From Akanthomyces muscarius (lineage: Eukaryota > Ascomycota > Sordariomycetes > Hypocreales > Cordycipitaceae): a stretch of 64,000 nt of DNA. Of the stretch, positions 33,230 to 44,003 are shown piece after piece. Numbering within the stretch: position 1 is the stretch's first letter; each line of letters starts with the position of its first letter. Where the stretch lies: positions 3,410,001 through 3,474,000 of the forward strand of contig NC_079244.1 in the NCBI RefSeq assembly GCF_028009165.1, in the 5' to 3' direction. The position numbers and the translations under genes are program-made. The notes beneath the pieces were generated by a model. The model searched no databases. It saw only the letters and a program-made list of their open reading frames with translations, and was not told the DNA's origin.

Positions 33230-33711
33230 ATTCTGGGGGATGGGGGGAAGCTTTTACATTTGCATGATTGGCGTTCAAATTGGGCCTGTTTGGGAGGCCT
33301 ATATACTCAAAAATGGCGTTTTTTTCCCGTGTGTATTTTCATGATACAAGAAACTTGGCCACATAACAAAAGTTGGTTGCTGGCTAGACTAAAAAAGACA
33401 TCACTATACTCATCTACATCTTGCAAAAATTCCTTAAAACGTGATGCGTATTTATATTCCTGATAGACTATATTCGATAAGCGTAAACTCCTTTTCCACG
33501 CCAAGCAAGTCCCAGCTGGAAGAATACCACGTCAATTTCGTCTCCTTTATCGACAACACGTGGAATACTGCCCGTCTCACCAGTTTCCATCAAACCGTAC
33601 CTATGCCAAAAGAAGATGTTGAATTAACAAAACGCCGCGCTGTTTGAACAGAGAAGAAAAAAGTAAAATAAGCACGAAACAAATGAAGCGATTGTAAAGG
33701 TAAGTCTTGTT
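33230..33711. other. Convergent intergenic region
   Basis: About 480 AT-rich bases with the 3' flanks of TFB3 and the AP180 gene. No frame with coding character was found. Confidence 0.5.
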
Positions 33712-35876
33712 TTATTGCTGCCAAGGAGACTGCTGCGCCGGCCGTGGAAAAACTGGCACCGTCTGGATTTGGTCAATGCCTCCACCGATGGGCGCCTGGT
33801 TGTGCTGCCAGCCCAGGCCCGTCGCGTGGTTCACAAAGTCGCCCTGGCGGAACGGGTTGGTAACGCCGGTCGGCTGGGGCGCGAGCGCACCAGGCTGCTG
33901 CTGCTGCTGCTGCTGGCCGGGCATGGCGGGCATCGGAGGTGCTTGCTGCTGAGGAACGTTACGGGCAAATGGGTTCGTTCCTGTGGGCGTGGCTTGCAGC
34001 GGAGCAGGAGCCTGCGATTGGAACGGCGAGTTGTTATTCTGCGGGGATACGGACTTGGCAAAGGGGTTTGTTGACTGGCGGTTCAGACCTGGAGAGACAA
34101 AACCAGTTTGCTGGGGCTGCTGGGATTGGGATTGCTGCTGCTGCTGCTGCTGCTGCAAAGGTTGCTGGCTCATGTAGTTTTGCATGCCGGTGGGTTGCGC
34201 CATCATCATCGATTGTCTAAAAGGATTGGTGGTGCCAGTCTGCATGGGCATCAACTGTCCAGGCATCTGCTGCTGAGGTTGCTGCTGAGGCTGCTGCATA
34301 ACATCCTGGTTTTGAAAGTTGGCAGCCATGTTCTGGGGAATAGGCCCCAGAGAGCCGGGTTGAAAGTTGTTCTGCGGTTGAGGCGTGAACCCTCCAAAGC
34401 CGGCTCCGGTAAAGTTTGGCTGGAGAGGTGCAGGTTGTTGCTGCTGCATCGGTTGCTGCATCGGCTGCTGGAACATGTTTTGCTGCTGCTGGAATTGATT
34501 GTTGGCCATAGGAAAGCTAGCCGCGTGGTTGATGAACCCAGTGGGCTGAAGCTCGAGCTGCTGCTGAGGAGGCTGGAACATGTTCTGGCCCGGCGCGTTG
34601 GGCTGCGTGTTGACCTGCATAGTCGTCTGGTTCTGCTCGATAGAGCCGAAAAAGTCAATGAGATCGGGATCAGGTCCCTTGACTGCTGCCTTGGGCACAT
34701 CCTTAGGTGGTGCAGGGAATGGGTTATTGGAGTTCTGCGCGCTGCCTGATCGGCCTGCGGGTGATCGCGGTGGTTTGGGAAGATCGAACGCATCCTTGCC
34801 CTTCCCGCCCTTCTTGAAGTCTTGCTCAGCAAGATACTGCCGGCGATGGATCTCAAAGTCAGAATCGTCCAGGTACTCTTGCAATTGTCGACCGAGATTA
34901 ACGGGTGCATGGCTGAGCTTGGGAACCTGGACACCAGTGCGGTGCTCATATTGGCGCGCGACGGACAGGTATTGTACGACGTAGTCGGTATACTTGGAGA
35001 AGCTTTTGTAAATCTCCATTGCACGCTCGGCATCGGTTCTCGACATTTCAAAGAAGCGGCCGAGGATGTTGATGAGACCTTGGTTGAGACACTGGAACAG
35101 GGCTAGTAGATCCAGCACCAAAAGCTTGAAGATCGAGATTGTAATGTCAGTTTCACCTTCCGAGTCCAAAACCTGTATTCAGTCAGCTATTTTTTGGCCC
35201 ATAACCTTGGAATCCAAATGGAACCTACATCACACTTGAGGAGAGCGGACATTTGCTGTAGTACCGTTTCCGTCTCGCGAAGGAGGCCTTTGTCGACGCT
35301 CAGCCTTTCCAGACGCCCCTCTCCGGACCGAGCCCAGTCAATTTTGGTATCGCGGTACGCGCGCGCTCGTTCGGAGAGGTAAGTGGCGTAGCGCCGAATG
35401 TTCCGGCCTTGTGTCTGCGCTGCGCGACAAGTTAGCGTTGGCATCTCGGCCGCGCCTCACACCCAGACTCACCATCCGTGAAGCTGCTGATAGCAAGCAT
35501 GTTACGATGCTTCGACAGATAGGCGAGAGTAACTTCTTGTGAGCCCTCGCGAATCATCAGGTGGACAGTCAGGAGGCCCTTGAGCACAACGGTCCATGTC
35601 GAATCCCTTAGGCGGTAATGCATCGCCCGAAAGACCTCGCCGACCCCAGCCTCTCCCGAATGCGTAGCAATCAGAAGATGCTCGATGTACTTTGCTTTTG
35701 GGGGCGCATTCTGCGGACGCGCGCTGTCAGCTGCTTCTTCTTTGCGTCTCCCGCCTCGTGGCCGTGCCCGCGACTGCATGGCGCCGGGACGGGACTGGCA
35801 TTTAGGGGACCTGCTCATGACGACATACCTTGATCTTGGTTGCGCCCTTGACGGACTTTTCGAAGGAGCTGGACAT
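33712..35876 (-). CDS. YAP1801: AP180/CALM-type clathrin assembly adaptor (ANTH domain)
   Basis: Four exons, 35876-35829, 35710-35473, 35419-35229 and 35172-33712, encode 645 aa. The ANTH domain covers about residues 1-280: it begins SFEKSVKGATKIKN, with lysines and APPKAKYIEHLLIAT forming the phosphoinositide-binding face, and continues VLKGLLTVHLMIREG and the later helices. The rest is Gln/Pro/Asn-rich and disordered, encoded partly by CAG/CTG triplet runs. It carries five NPF tripeptides (EH-domain ligands) and an acidic DLIDFF segment near 35-kDa spacing from the ANTH domain that resembles a clathrin-box. AP180 proteins recruit clathrin and cargo, including synaptobrevin-type SNAREs, at endocytic sites. 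Intron 1 is long for this genome (118 nt). Which of the two yeast paralogues it matches cannot be said. Confidence 0.93.
33897..34600. repeat. CAG/CTG triplet-rich segment encoding poly-Gln
   Basis: Repeated CTG-type runs on the plus strand (for example about 33897-33915 and 34134-34155) encode poly-Gln on the minus strand within the AP180 tail. They are the likely sites of length variation. Seen directly. Confidence 0.8.
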
Positions 35877-36504
35877 GATGGCGAGGCGGGCGCTGGAGAA
35901 CAAACGCCGTGAGCAGCGACAGAACGGGCGGATTGTTGCACCCTGAAAGATGGAAGTGTAGCCGAAGCTTGGAAAGTCAATGGTTGGGCTCCGCCACTGG
36001 CATGACGGACCGTGGCAATGGTTGCTGGCCCAATGGATCCCGAACCCTGGCGGTGCCGTGGCCAGCGGGAGCAGCGGGAGTTACAGGGGACTAGCGCGGC
36101 TTGTTCAGTGGCTACAGTGGCTCCAGCGAGCCGGCTCCTGTGCTGAAAGCAGTTCGTGTCATTTCGTCACCGCGACCCACTCCTTGGACGTGCCGGGGTA
36201 GCATTTTTTTTTAATCGGAAACGTAACAAATGCAAATATCGAGAGCCTCCGAGAAACCGATGTTTCGCATAACATGTTGCTCTATAAAATAGTGTAAGGT
36301 TTAGGCAATCATCTTTCGGCATAATAATCCACGAAACCAAGGGTTATTTACAACACCAGCAACAATATGCTGGGAATGCTCAATTACTGGTAGAAATTGT
36401 CATGCAAGCAGGCACAGAGGTCATAAACAGATACAAAAAACGGGTCAGATCGGATAAATTAAAATACATTGAACATGCAATTCAGGCTAGTTCTGCTACA
36501 GTCC
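35877..36504. other. Upstream region of the AP180 gene, no supported gene
   Basis: The first 300 bases are GC-rich (probable promoter/leader of the adaptor gene), then AT-rich from about 36200. No frame with coding character except the candidate gene that starts beyond this stretch. Confidence 0.45.
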
Positions 36505-36912
36505 CTACCTTGAGCCAGTCAGCCGCTTCTCAGACTTCTGAAACGCTGGCCGTGGCTTGATGCTGGATGGTACGTCCACTTGAACAAAACCAGCCGAGAC
36601 ATCATCAGTGATCATAGCTTCCGCCATGCCACTCCACAAAGAAGTCCTTTCCATTCTCTAGAGTCAGAGCTGTTTGTCATCGCGTCCGATGCTGTAACAA
36701 GGTCGGTGTGTCGAACGCCTATTTCAAAAATACCAACCACCATTAACCACAGACCCTTGAGCTCCGGAGAGAGAGTTTGCAGAATCAAGTGGCTGGCATC
36801 TGCATCAAATTATACACGCGGTTCTCATCATCTGCAAAATATTGGTTAGCTTGAATTTTGACAGCTTGTCTGGTGCGCAGATACTCACATTTTTTTGAAT
36901 GGAAGGATTCAT
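36505..36912 (-). CDS. Candidate small spliced gene, structure unresolved
   Basis: Evidence for a gene is partial. An ATG at 36912 follows a CT-rich leader and begins MNPSIQKN; a well-formed intron follows (36888-36832, 57 nt, GTGAGT donor, GCTAACC branch-like site, TTTGCAG acceptor). Further downstream two different minus-strand frames look coding: one reads LILQTLSPELKGLWLMVVG and on to WKGLLCGVAWRKL, the other, to a TAG at 36507-36505, reads AEAMITDDVSAGF and KPRPAFQKSEKRLTG. I could not join these frames with convincing splice sites, so the product is unknown. It may instead be an upstream non-coding exon pair or a decayed gene. The start lies 226 bp from the divergent aspartyl-tRNA synthetase start. 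Confidence 0.3.
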
Positions 36913-37138
36913 GAAGAGAAGAAAAAAAGAGAAAAGGCAGCGGCGCTCGCAAGAAATTATATGGGCCGAAGGGCCCTGCCGGAGTTTTGTCGGCGCGCGT
37001 TTTCGCAGCTCTCAGGCACGGCAGTGAGGCGCATCAGACCCACTGTAAAGTCAGAGCAGGCTTCTGTCGCGGTCGCCAGTTCTTTTGAGCTGGACAACTA
37101 ATATTGTCGAGAATACGAGTTGCAAGCCATTGCGTACT

Positions 37139-39219
37139 ATGCTACGGCTCAAGCCACTTTCCGGCAAGGCGCCGGCCTTTCTCTGTCAGAAATGCCTCCC
37201 ACAAACTACGATACGCATGACTAGCTCCATGACAGCTTCCAAGCAAGCAGAGCTCCTCAAGACATGGAGCAAATGTACGCAGTGCGCAGCTGTAAGCTCG
37301 AGTTAGTCTAACAATTGCACTACCTAGATCGCGGCGTAGACATCTGTACAGAAAAGGAAGCTTCCAACTCGTGTGTTGGCTTCCTTGGCAAAAAGCGAAC
37401 GCTCTCGAAGCACCTCTCCTTTGCAGACCTGACGACTCCCTCGGGCGAAATAATACAAGTCTGCTCGAATGGCGAAATCGACAAAAATGCGCACACCGAT
37501 TTTCGTCAAATACCGGCTTTCAGCCCTGTCGTTATCAGCGTCCGAGCTCCGAGCGCAGAGGAGCAAGATCGCAACAGCGCCGGCAAGACGACCGTATATC
37601 TTGACGACATTCGCGCCCTCAACAGTGTCCCCAAAGACCTTATAGTTACGCCTGAGACTGTTTTTCCGCAGACGAAGCGCCATCTGCAAATACGATTTCA
37701 CCCAGAAATACAAGCTCGACTCGAGTTCCGCTCATGGCTGAAGAATGTCCTACACCAGGGGCTTATGGAAAAGGGCTTTACAGACGTTGAGACCCCGACG
37801 CTCTTCAAATCCACGCCAGAAGGTGCCAGAGAATTTCTTGTTCCCACGAGGCAGCGAGGAAAAGCATATGCCTTGACCCAAAGCCCACAGCAGTATAAGC
37901 AGGTTCTCATGGCCAGCGGCATTTCGCGATACATGCAATGGGCTCGCTGCTATCGTGACGAAGACTCGCGGGCTGACCGCCAGCCTGAGTTTTCTCAGCT
38001 AGATATGGAGTGGGCATTTGCTGGTGCGGCTACAGTGCGCCAAGATATCAACGACATAATCATGAAGGCCTTAACGGCGCTCAGGCCCTCTTGCTACCAA
38101 GATATGCGAGGAGAAAGAATTCCAATGGTCCGAGAAATCTCAGCAACAGAGGAATCCGGCGTCGACAAGGCGCATCAGCTCACAACTCTGACCTTTGCAG
38201 AGTGTATCTCTTCCTACGGCTCTGACAAACCCGACCTGCGAATACCTGGGCGTATCCATGCCATCAAGGACATTGAACCTTATCAAACCTTTGTTGGAAT
38301 GATCACACATCTGCAAAATCCAACGATTGAAGCATTTGCCTTTCGACTGAACGACGTTTCACCGGAAGAGTCCCGTCAGTTCGTCATGAAGTTTATGGAC
38401 AGTCTGCCACCAGAACTAGGGGAAAATCCCGAAGGCAAACCACAAGTTCTCATTTTCGATTCCAGAAAACCACTTTGTGGTTTCTCTTCCATTGGATTTG
38501 AATATGAGCCTCTACTGGATCAAATCACAGAAGGCGAGGAACTCAATGATGGTGACCTAGTCGTGTTTCAAGCCCGAGACACACCAAAGGGTCAATACTG
38601 CTCAGGCTCTACAAAAGTCGGTGATTTGCGCATTGCGTTATGGAAATCGCTCGTCCAGCAGGGCTACCTGTCAAAATCTCGCAACGGCGACGCAGGCTCC
38701 CTGCAATTTGTCTGGGTGACAGAATTTCCCATGTTCAAGCCGACTGAGGAAAACGAACCTGGGCAAGAGGGTGCGGCCGGCATTGCCGCATCTCATCACC
38801 CATTCACGGCGCCTCTCTCAGAAAAAGATCTTGAGCTCCTCTTCACCAACCCTTTGGACGCCAAAAGCGCCGCATACGATCTCGTTCTCAACGGCGTCGA
38901 GATTGGCGGCGGCAGTGTCCGTAACCACATTGCTGACGTGCAGGACTTTATCATGCGCGATGTGCTGCAAATGACTGACAAGCGCATTGCGGATTTTGCG
39001 CACCTGTTTGAGGTGCTGCGCGCCGGGTGCCCCCCGCATGCCGGCTTCGCGCTGGGCTTTGACCGCATGGTGGCGCTCATGACGGATACGTCGACCGTCC
39101 GAGACGTTATCGCTTTTCCCAAGACGATGAAGGGCGAGGATGCGTTTGTCAAGTCGCCAAGCAGGATTACAGATGAGCAGCTTGCTCCATATGGACTGCA
39201 GCTGCGCAGGTCAAAGTAA
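37139..39219 (+). CDS. MSD1: Mitochondrial aspartyl-tRNA synthetase (bacterial type)
   Basis: Two exons, 37139-37274 and 37328-39219, joined by a 53 nt intron, encode 675 aa. The N-terminal 45 residues are basic and Ser/Thr-rich, fitting a mitochondrial presequence. An OB-fold anticodon domain follows (FLGKKRTLSKHLSFADL), then the class II core: ETPTLFKSTPEGAREFLVP, LTQSPQQYKQVLM, motif 2 RCYRDEDSRADRQPEFSQLD, the bacterial-type GAD insertion region and motif 3 in FALGFDRMVALM. The GAD insertion and overall length identify the bacterial/mitochondrial AspRS rather than the cytosolic enzyme. The enzyme charges mitochondrial tRNA-Asp. The exon 1 join is set by frame; the codon across the junction is T|AT. 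Confidence 0.95.
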
Positions 39220-39686
39220 CGGGTGCGAGTGAAAAAGGAATTGCATAACTTGTATTATCTACTGTACATTATTTTGTATCTCATCAAAAAGACATCTTGC
39301 CCATTGCTGGAAAACCTTTGGCCGAATTACATCAGTCCCCCCCCCCCAAATCTATATGGATGACTCGATCTTGAATCACCCTCCGATTGTTGTCAGCAGC
39401 TTGACATTCTTGAAGCAGATAAGGGAGAGGAGAAGGACTAAGGAGGCGAAGAATGAGAGAGGTCAGCGGGTAAGTGCTCTGGCCCGAAAATCTGCTCAGA
39501 AGCCAGGGTGTCTGGCTGGCTGCTTCGAAGACCTTGCCTCTGTAGTTCTGTATAGTGCAGATCATTCAACTTCAAGACTGCCAGCCAATTATTCAGGGCA
39601 ATGTATTCCGCATTCACTGAAACGTTGATTTACATGTGAAGCTTAGAACGAGAGATGGGTGCACTTCGACACTTTTCTTGTTTTAG
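39220..39686. other. Downstream region of the AspRS gene
   Basis: About 470 bases contain an 11-nt C run at 39337-39347 and a short plus-strand frame starting at 39359 that runs to a consensus GTAAGT donor at 39471. The frame has no domain I recognise, so I do not call it a gene. Confidence 0.4.
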
Positions 39687-40025
39687 CTAGCGATGAGCGA
39701 GTTGCGTGCGGTTTCGACTATGACATATCCCAGAAGACCCGAGTAAAGACTTACGTTCCAGCCCCCCCCCCCCCAAATGACACTTCTTAGTCTCAGCAGT
39801 TGATTGTGCAGGGCCACTAGCTTTCCCAGCAGATTGGCTTGCATGCGCATTACGATCTCTGGCTGCTTGTGCTCTAGACGCAGAGGTCCCAGAGGTTGTG
39901 CTGATCCCTTTGCTAGCCTTTTTTGCCACTGTCAGACATGCGACAACTGTCGGTTTTATTATAGAACATACCTACGAGCTTTCGATACGAGATGAATCAG
40001 ACTTGCTCATGTTGTTGCCAGGCAT
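39687..40025 (-). CDS. Candidate small protein, possibly SMP-like (KSD...ARAQAARDRNA)
   Basis: A tentative two-exon gene: 40025-39976 and 39912-39687, intron 63 nt (GTAGGT...GCTAG). The product starts MPGNNMSKSDSSRIESS and continues RAQAARDRNAHASQS. This pattern, KSDxSRI then ARAQxAxDRN, resembles short fungal hypothetical proteins with a seed-maturation-protein-like motif that I remember, which supports a real gene of about 60-90 aa. The 3' end is uncertain: the frame reads through a 13-G run to 39687, but a donor just before that run (AA|GTGTCA) with an acceptor near 39688 would also give an early stop. Function is unknown; small and hydrophilic, it could be a stress or spore protein. Confidence 0.38.
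39762..39774. repeat. 13-nt poly-C run followed by AAAT
   Basis: A homopolymer of 13 C ends CCCAAATGA. A similar run (11 C, then AAATCT) lies at 39337-39347, about 425 bp away. Both are prone to length errors in sequencing and replication. Confidence 0.9.
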
Positions 40026-40946
40026 GTTAAAGCTCTTGACAGAATCAGTGAGGGGAGTATTCACGCGGAGACGCAGCTAGCACGAATAGCTTGGAGGAGT
40101 AGATAGCAAAGACGGAGCTGTGAGGTAGGTAGAGAGTAGCCGTCAGTTATCAGCAAAGACTAGTTTGATCACTTGGGAAGAAAGAATCCCTTCCTGGTCT
40201 GTTGCGCAGTGTGCTCTCATCTTCACAGCCATGATGTGCACGCGATCAGCTTTGATTCTAGAGTGAGATGGAAATTGTAGAAGTAAAAGTAATTGCGGAT
40301 CGGACGTCATCGATAACTGCTGATGATTGTGTTTCTTCCAGGCCTCAAGCAAGCGGGCAGACGTGCAGCTGCCGCAGTCTGCAAGCCTCTCTACTGACAG
40401 ATTGAGGCCAGCTTTCAAATGTGTGGCGCCTGCGGGTGGCCGTGGGCTAGCAGTCTATCTTATAAGCTAATTTGGCTGGAAAATCACAAACTAGTTGAAA
40501 CACAATCAGAAAGGTGTGCATAGCTCTAGAATGAGTCACCGCTAACTCTGGACAAATATATAGAGGCGCTGCTGCAGTGTGCGGCGTGGAGTGCCTGGTC
40601 GCAACGCCTAGCCGCTATGCTGAAGCCATGCTGTATCATCTAAAACGACTAATCGATGTTGATTAAAGTCTTTCAAGACATAAAGTTGGAGTATGAGTGG
40701 CGCGGGATGATTCTTTTCCGGAATACCCGTATATGTTGCCTTCGGAGCATCACCTGCTATGTCATGCAGGACACATCATGTACTGGCTTACCGCGTGTAC
40801 CAGTATGCCGCATATGCTGTCGGGCGCATATTAGTTTAACCGGGTTGATTTTATTCGAGGCTCTATGCAAGCTGCTTCCGTCTTTCGGCCTAATCAAATC
40901 CAAGCTCAGAAAATCACTGGTCCTTTGTACGTACGGTGCCCCCGTC
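40026..40946. other. Intergenic region before the 2EXR gene
   Basis: About 920 bases. The frame of the 2EXR gene stays open for 97 codons upstream of its ATG (from 40656), but that part has no domain and is probably leader. CTATATAGAGGC-like AT-rich words occur near 40555-40565. No other gene was recognised. Confidence 0.45.
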
Positions 40947-41774
40947 ATGGCAACCGCGCTCTTCACCGTCTTCCCTCGGCTTCCGGTCGAAATCCGGCTG
41001 CAGATATGGCACCTAGCTCTCGTACCCGACCCGCCCGGGCTCATCCTGTTCTGTTTAAAAAAAGGGTGCTGGTTGCCCCGGCGCCTCAGCGCGGCCGACC
41101 CTCATTTTGACCCGGCTCACGACGACATGAACCTGGCCGTCGAGTTTAGGCACGAGCTACTGAACAAAGCTGACTTTTCTGTGTCGCTGGCTTTTGTCAG
41201 TCGCGAGGCCCGCCGCGTTGCCTGGGCTTATGTAGCGTCCCAAAATCTCCGTTATACGGACAGTGTCTCGGGTGTCTTCCAGCGGGGGTACGATCCCACC
41301 CGCGACGTTCTTTTTGCGCCGACCACCGGTATCCTTCACGGCTTGCTCACGGAGAGTAGCAAAAGGTTGTTTGAGCCGGATCTATTGATGCGCGGCGTCG
41401 ATTGCCCGTGTCCGGAAATCTTCCGTCTGGCAATTACACGGGATGGCCTCGCCTGGCTGGCGGCGCTGCATTTCTGTGAGCTCTGGGACCCGTTCCTAGC
41501 TCTTGAGACTCTCTATGTCATGGTAAACGTGCCAAAGGATATCCAGACATGGCGAGCGGGCCGGCGCTGGGAGATTGTGAGTGCTCACGACACGGCGTAC
41601 ATGTGGGATGCAAGCGCGCGCCAGATGGTATGGCGTGGCGAGCACAGCATTGACGGGCCTCTTGGCCAGCTTTTTGCGCAGATGGAGAGCTGCACAGCTG
41701 GGCTAGACGAGAAGCTTGTTGAGATGGGAAGGGATCGATTTGAGATGCGTGCCGTGTACGCAGTTGAAAGATAG
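40947..41774 (+). CDS. 2EXR-domain fungal hypothetical protein
   Basis: The ATG at 40947 (GTCATGG context) opens a 275 aa frame. Its N-terminus, FPRLPVEIRLQIWHLAL, is the 2EXR signature (a short fungal-expanded domain with an F-box-like helix-rich start). The remainder includes SVSLAFVSREARRVAWAYV and a conserved-looking ILFAPTTG-type strand region, as in other family members that read 'NPELLxVSREAR'. 2EXR proteins are numerous in filamentous ascomycetes and of unknown function; an F-box-like protein-interaction role is often guessed but not established. No signal peptide or membrane segment. The longer frame upstream is open but lacks the domain, so I use the internal ATG. Confidence 0.82.
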   Translation: MATALFTVFPRLPVEIRLQIWHLALVPDPPGLILFCLKKGCWLPRRLSAADPHFDPAHDDMNLAVEFRHELLNKADFSVSLAFVSREARRVAWAYVASQNLRYTDSVSGVFQRGYDPTRDVLFAPTTGILHGLLTESSKRLFEPDLLMRGVDCPCPEIFRLAITRDGLAWLAALHFCELWDPFLALETLYVMVNVPKDIQTWRAGRRWEIVSAHDTAYMWDASARQMVWRGEHSIDGPLGQLFAQMESCTAGLDEKLVEMGRDRFEMRAVYAVER

Positions 41775-42866
41775 TCGTCGGGCATTCCTCGGCGGGCATT
41801 GGCGTCTCTTTGGCGTCTGTGAAACTCTCTACTTGTAGCAACTATACAAAGACAGCGGTGAAGCTGTTGATGAGCAATGTGAAGACTTACGCCTGCTGCA
41901 CAATTCATGTACTTTTTTTTCGGTACGAGTTGGTATTGCGGAGAGGTTGGCTACAGGTATTGGGAGGCTAGGGAGCATGAGCCTGGAGAGCGGTGTTTCG
42001 ACCGACATTATCTCTATCAATATAGCATGAAAATAAAGCTAAAATAACGCATATAGTGGCGCAGTAGTTTCCTCATGGAAAGTAAAGTATATCACTGCGG
42101 TTGAATGAAGTGGGAAGGCTATAACACTGACGTGGTGGCGGTGGCTCATTCGGGATTTTACGTACACTGTGACAGGTCCTTTATCGGCTTTTTTTGTCCA
42201 ATTGCTAAGCAAGAGTTCATTGGGACAAGACGGATTGGAAAGGTGGTATGTGCCGTGATTTATTTATGGGTTGATAATTCAGACGCAGGTTATTGAGTGG
42301 CATTAGTTAGAAGCGTGCGCGCTTATTACCTGACAATTGGAGTACTGAGGTGAGGAGAGAGAGGAAGAATATAATGAGACTTTACTCCATAACGCCCGAG
42401 ATTTCTTCTTTTCAAAATGCGTGACCTTGTGCGGGCCGAAGAATTCATAACTATACGTCGGTCTATCTCGATAGGATAGCCGCTGTAATTTATAGTGCAT
42501 GATCTTGCACTGTCTTGCACTGTCTACTCGGGCGAGCAAAGTGCGCACCTACGGAGTAGTAATTAATATGTATTCCGCGACTGGAAAGAGGGAAAGGAAT
42601 TCGAACCATTTCATTGAATTTTTAACAAATGCATTCTCACCCAAATAGATATTCTGACGATTTCATCTTCCATGCCTTTAAGTAGAACATGTACCTATCT
42701 CTGGGCTCGGCGACTAACACTGACACCCCCACCAAAACGACCAGTAGCGGCCTCCGTCACCGCCAAAATTTTCAGAAATTCTGCCGGCTGGCCTTCACTC
42801 AAACCTGCTTCCAACCACCTCGCATTCTTCCCACGACAGACTATTACTCCCGGACAGCCTACAACC
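41775..42866. other. Intergenic region, about 1.1 kb, no supported gene
   Basis: AT-rich sequence with 3' flank of the 2EXR gene and the UTP11 promoter/leader (C-rich around 42720-42860, ending ACAACCATG). Two short direct copies of TCTTGCACTG occur at 42503-42522. Nothing else was recognised. Confidence 0.5.
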
Positions 42867-43754
42867 ATGTCGTCTATGCGAAATGCCGTCGATCGGCGCG
42901 TTCATCGCGAGCGTGCGCAACCGCTTGAGCGCCGTCGCCTGGGTCTCCTTGAGAAACACAAGGTTCGTAGAGTCGTCGCCCGGATCACTGCCGAAGTTGT
43001 CTACTGACCAACATTTACCCTCAAACAGGACTATTCCAAGCGAGCAGCAGACTACAACAAGAAAAAGGCCCAGCTCAAGTCGCTGCGCGCCAAGGCCGCC
43101 GAGCGCAACGAGGATGAATTCTACTTTGGCATGATGTCCCGCAAGGGACCCGGCGCCCGCATCAAGGTCGGCAAGAGCTGGAGCGGCACCGTCCAGGGCG
43201 ACCGCGGAAACAAGGTCCTGGACATGGAGACATCAAGACTGCTCAAGACGCAGGATATGGGATACGTTCGCACCATGAAGCAGGTTGCCACGAAAGAGGC
43301 TGCCAAGCTCGAGGAGCAGATCGTCATGACCCGAGGCATGGACCACCTGGACGAGGACGAAGACGACGAGGACGACTTTTCCGGCTTCGATAGCGACGAC
43401 GAGGTACCTATGCGCAAGCCGTCAAAGCCCAAGGCCGCGCGAAAGATCCTATTCTTTGACGACGAAAATGCGCAAGAGGACGCCATGGAGGATCATCTCG
43501 AGCTCGAGGAGAGAGAAGCCGACAAGGAGGACGGCGACGACAAGGACAAGGACAAGGGAGACCAAGCATCGGAGCGCGAAAAGTCGCTACGGAGACTGAA
43601 ACGACAGCTGGAGAGTGCGCGCCAAAAGATCAAGGCCCTGACGGACGCCGAGGAGGCCCTCGAGGAGCAGCGCGCAAAGATGGCCAAGACGGCGACGTCG
43701 GGCGGCTCGACGAGGCGTGGCAAGAAGATCATGGTGCGTACGCGCAAGAGGTAG
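42867..43754 (+). CDS. UTP11: U3 snoRNP-associated protein Utp11
   Basis: Two exons, 42867-42962 and 43029-43754, with a 66 nt GT-AG intron, encode 273 aa. The N-terminus [19 protein letters not shown], then [20 protein letters not shown] and [14 protein letters not shown] are near-diagnostic for Utp11. The middle holds [18 protein letters not shown] with an acidic run, and the C-terminus is basic ([13 protein letters not shown]). Utp11 is a component of the small-subunit processome that acts on pre-18S rRNA in the nucleolus. The intron interrupts the conserved GLLEKHK|DYSKRA motif, which confirms the junction. Confidence 0.96.
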
Positions 43755-44003
43755 ACTGCGTTGCACATGGGTAGATGTCTATTTACGTTCTTTTACAAAA
43801 GCATGCTGAGCGGCGTTCTAGGTCACATAGGAATAATAAGATAAATAAAAAGCCTTTTTTCAGACACAAATACCGTCACGAATTGAAGAGGAAATGCATC
43901 GCCATAAAAAGAAGAAAATCCGCCGAATGAACATTTCCCAAGCGCCCTGCCTAACGATTAAACAAACAAATCATTTCATCATGACCGCCCTGCCCCTTTG
44001 CTT

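Noticed and set aside
42565..42620. GGTTCGAATTCC-like T-arm match on the minus strand
   Set aside because: The surroundings are AT-rich and cannot fold into a tRNA; no acceptor stem or anticodon arm was found.
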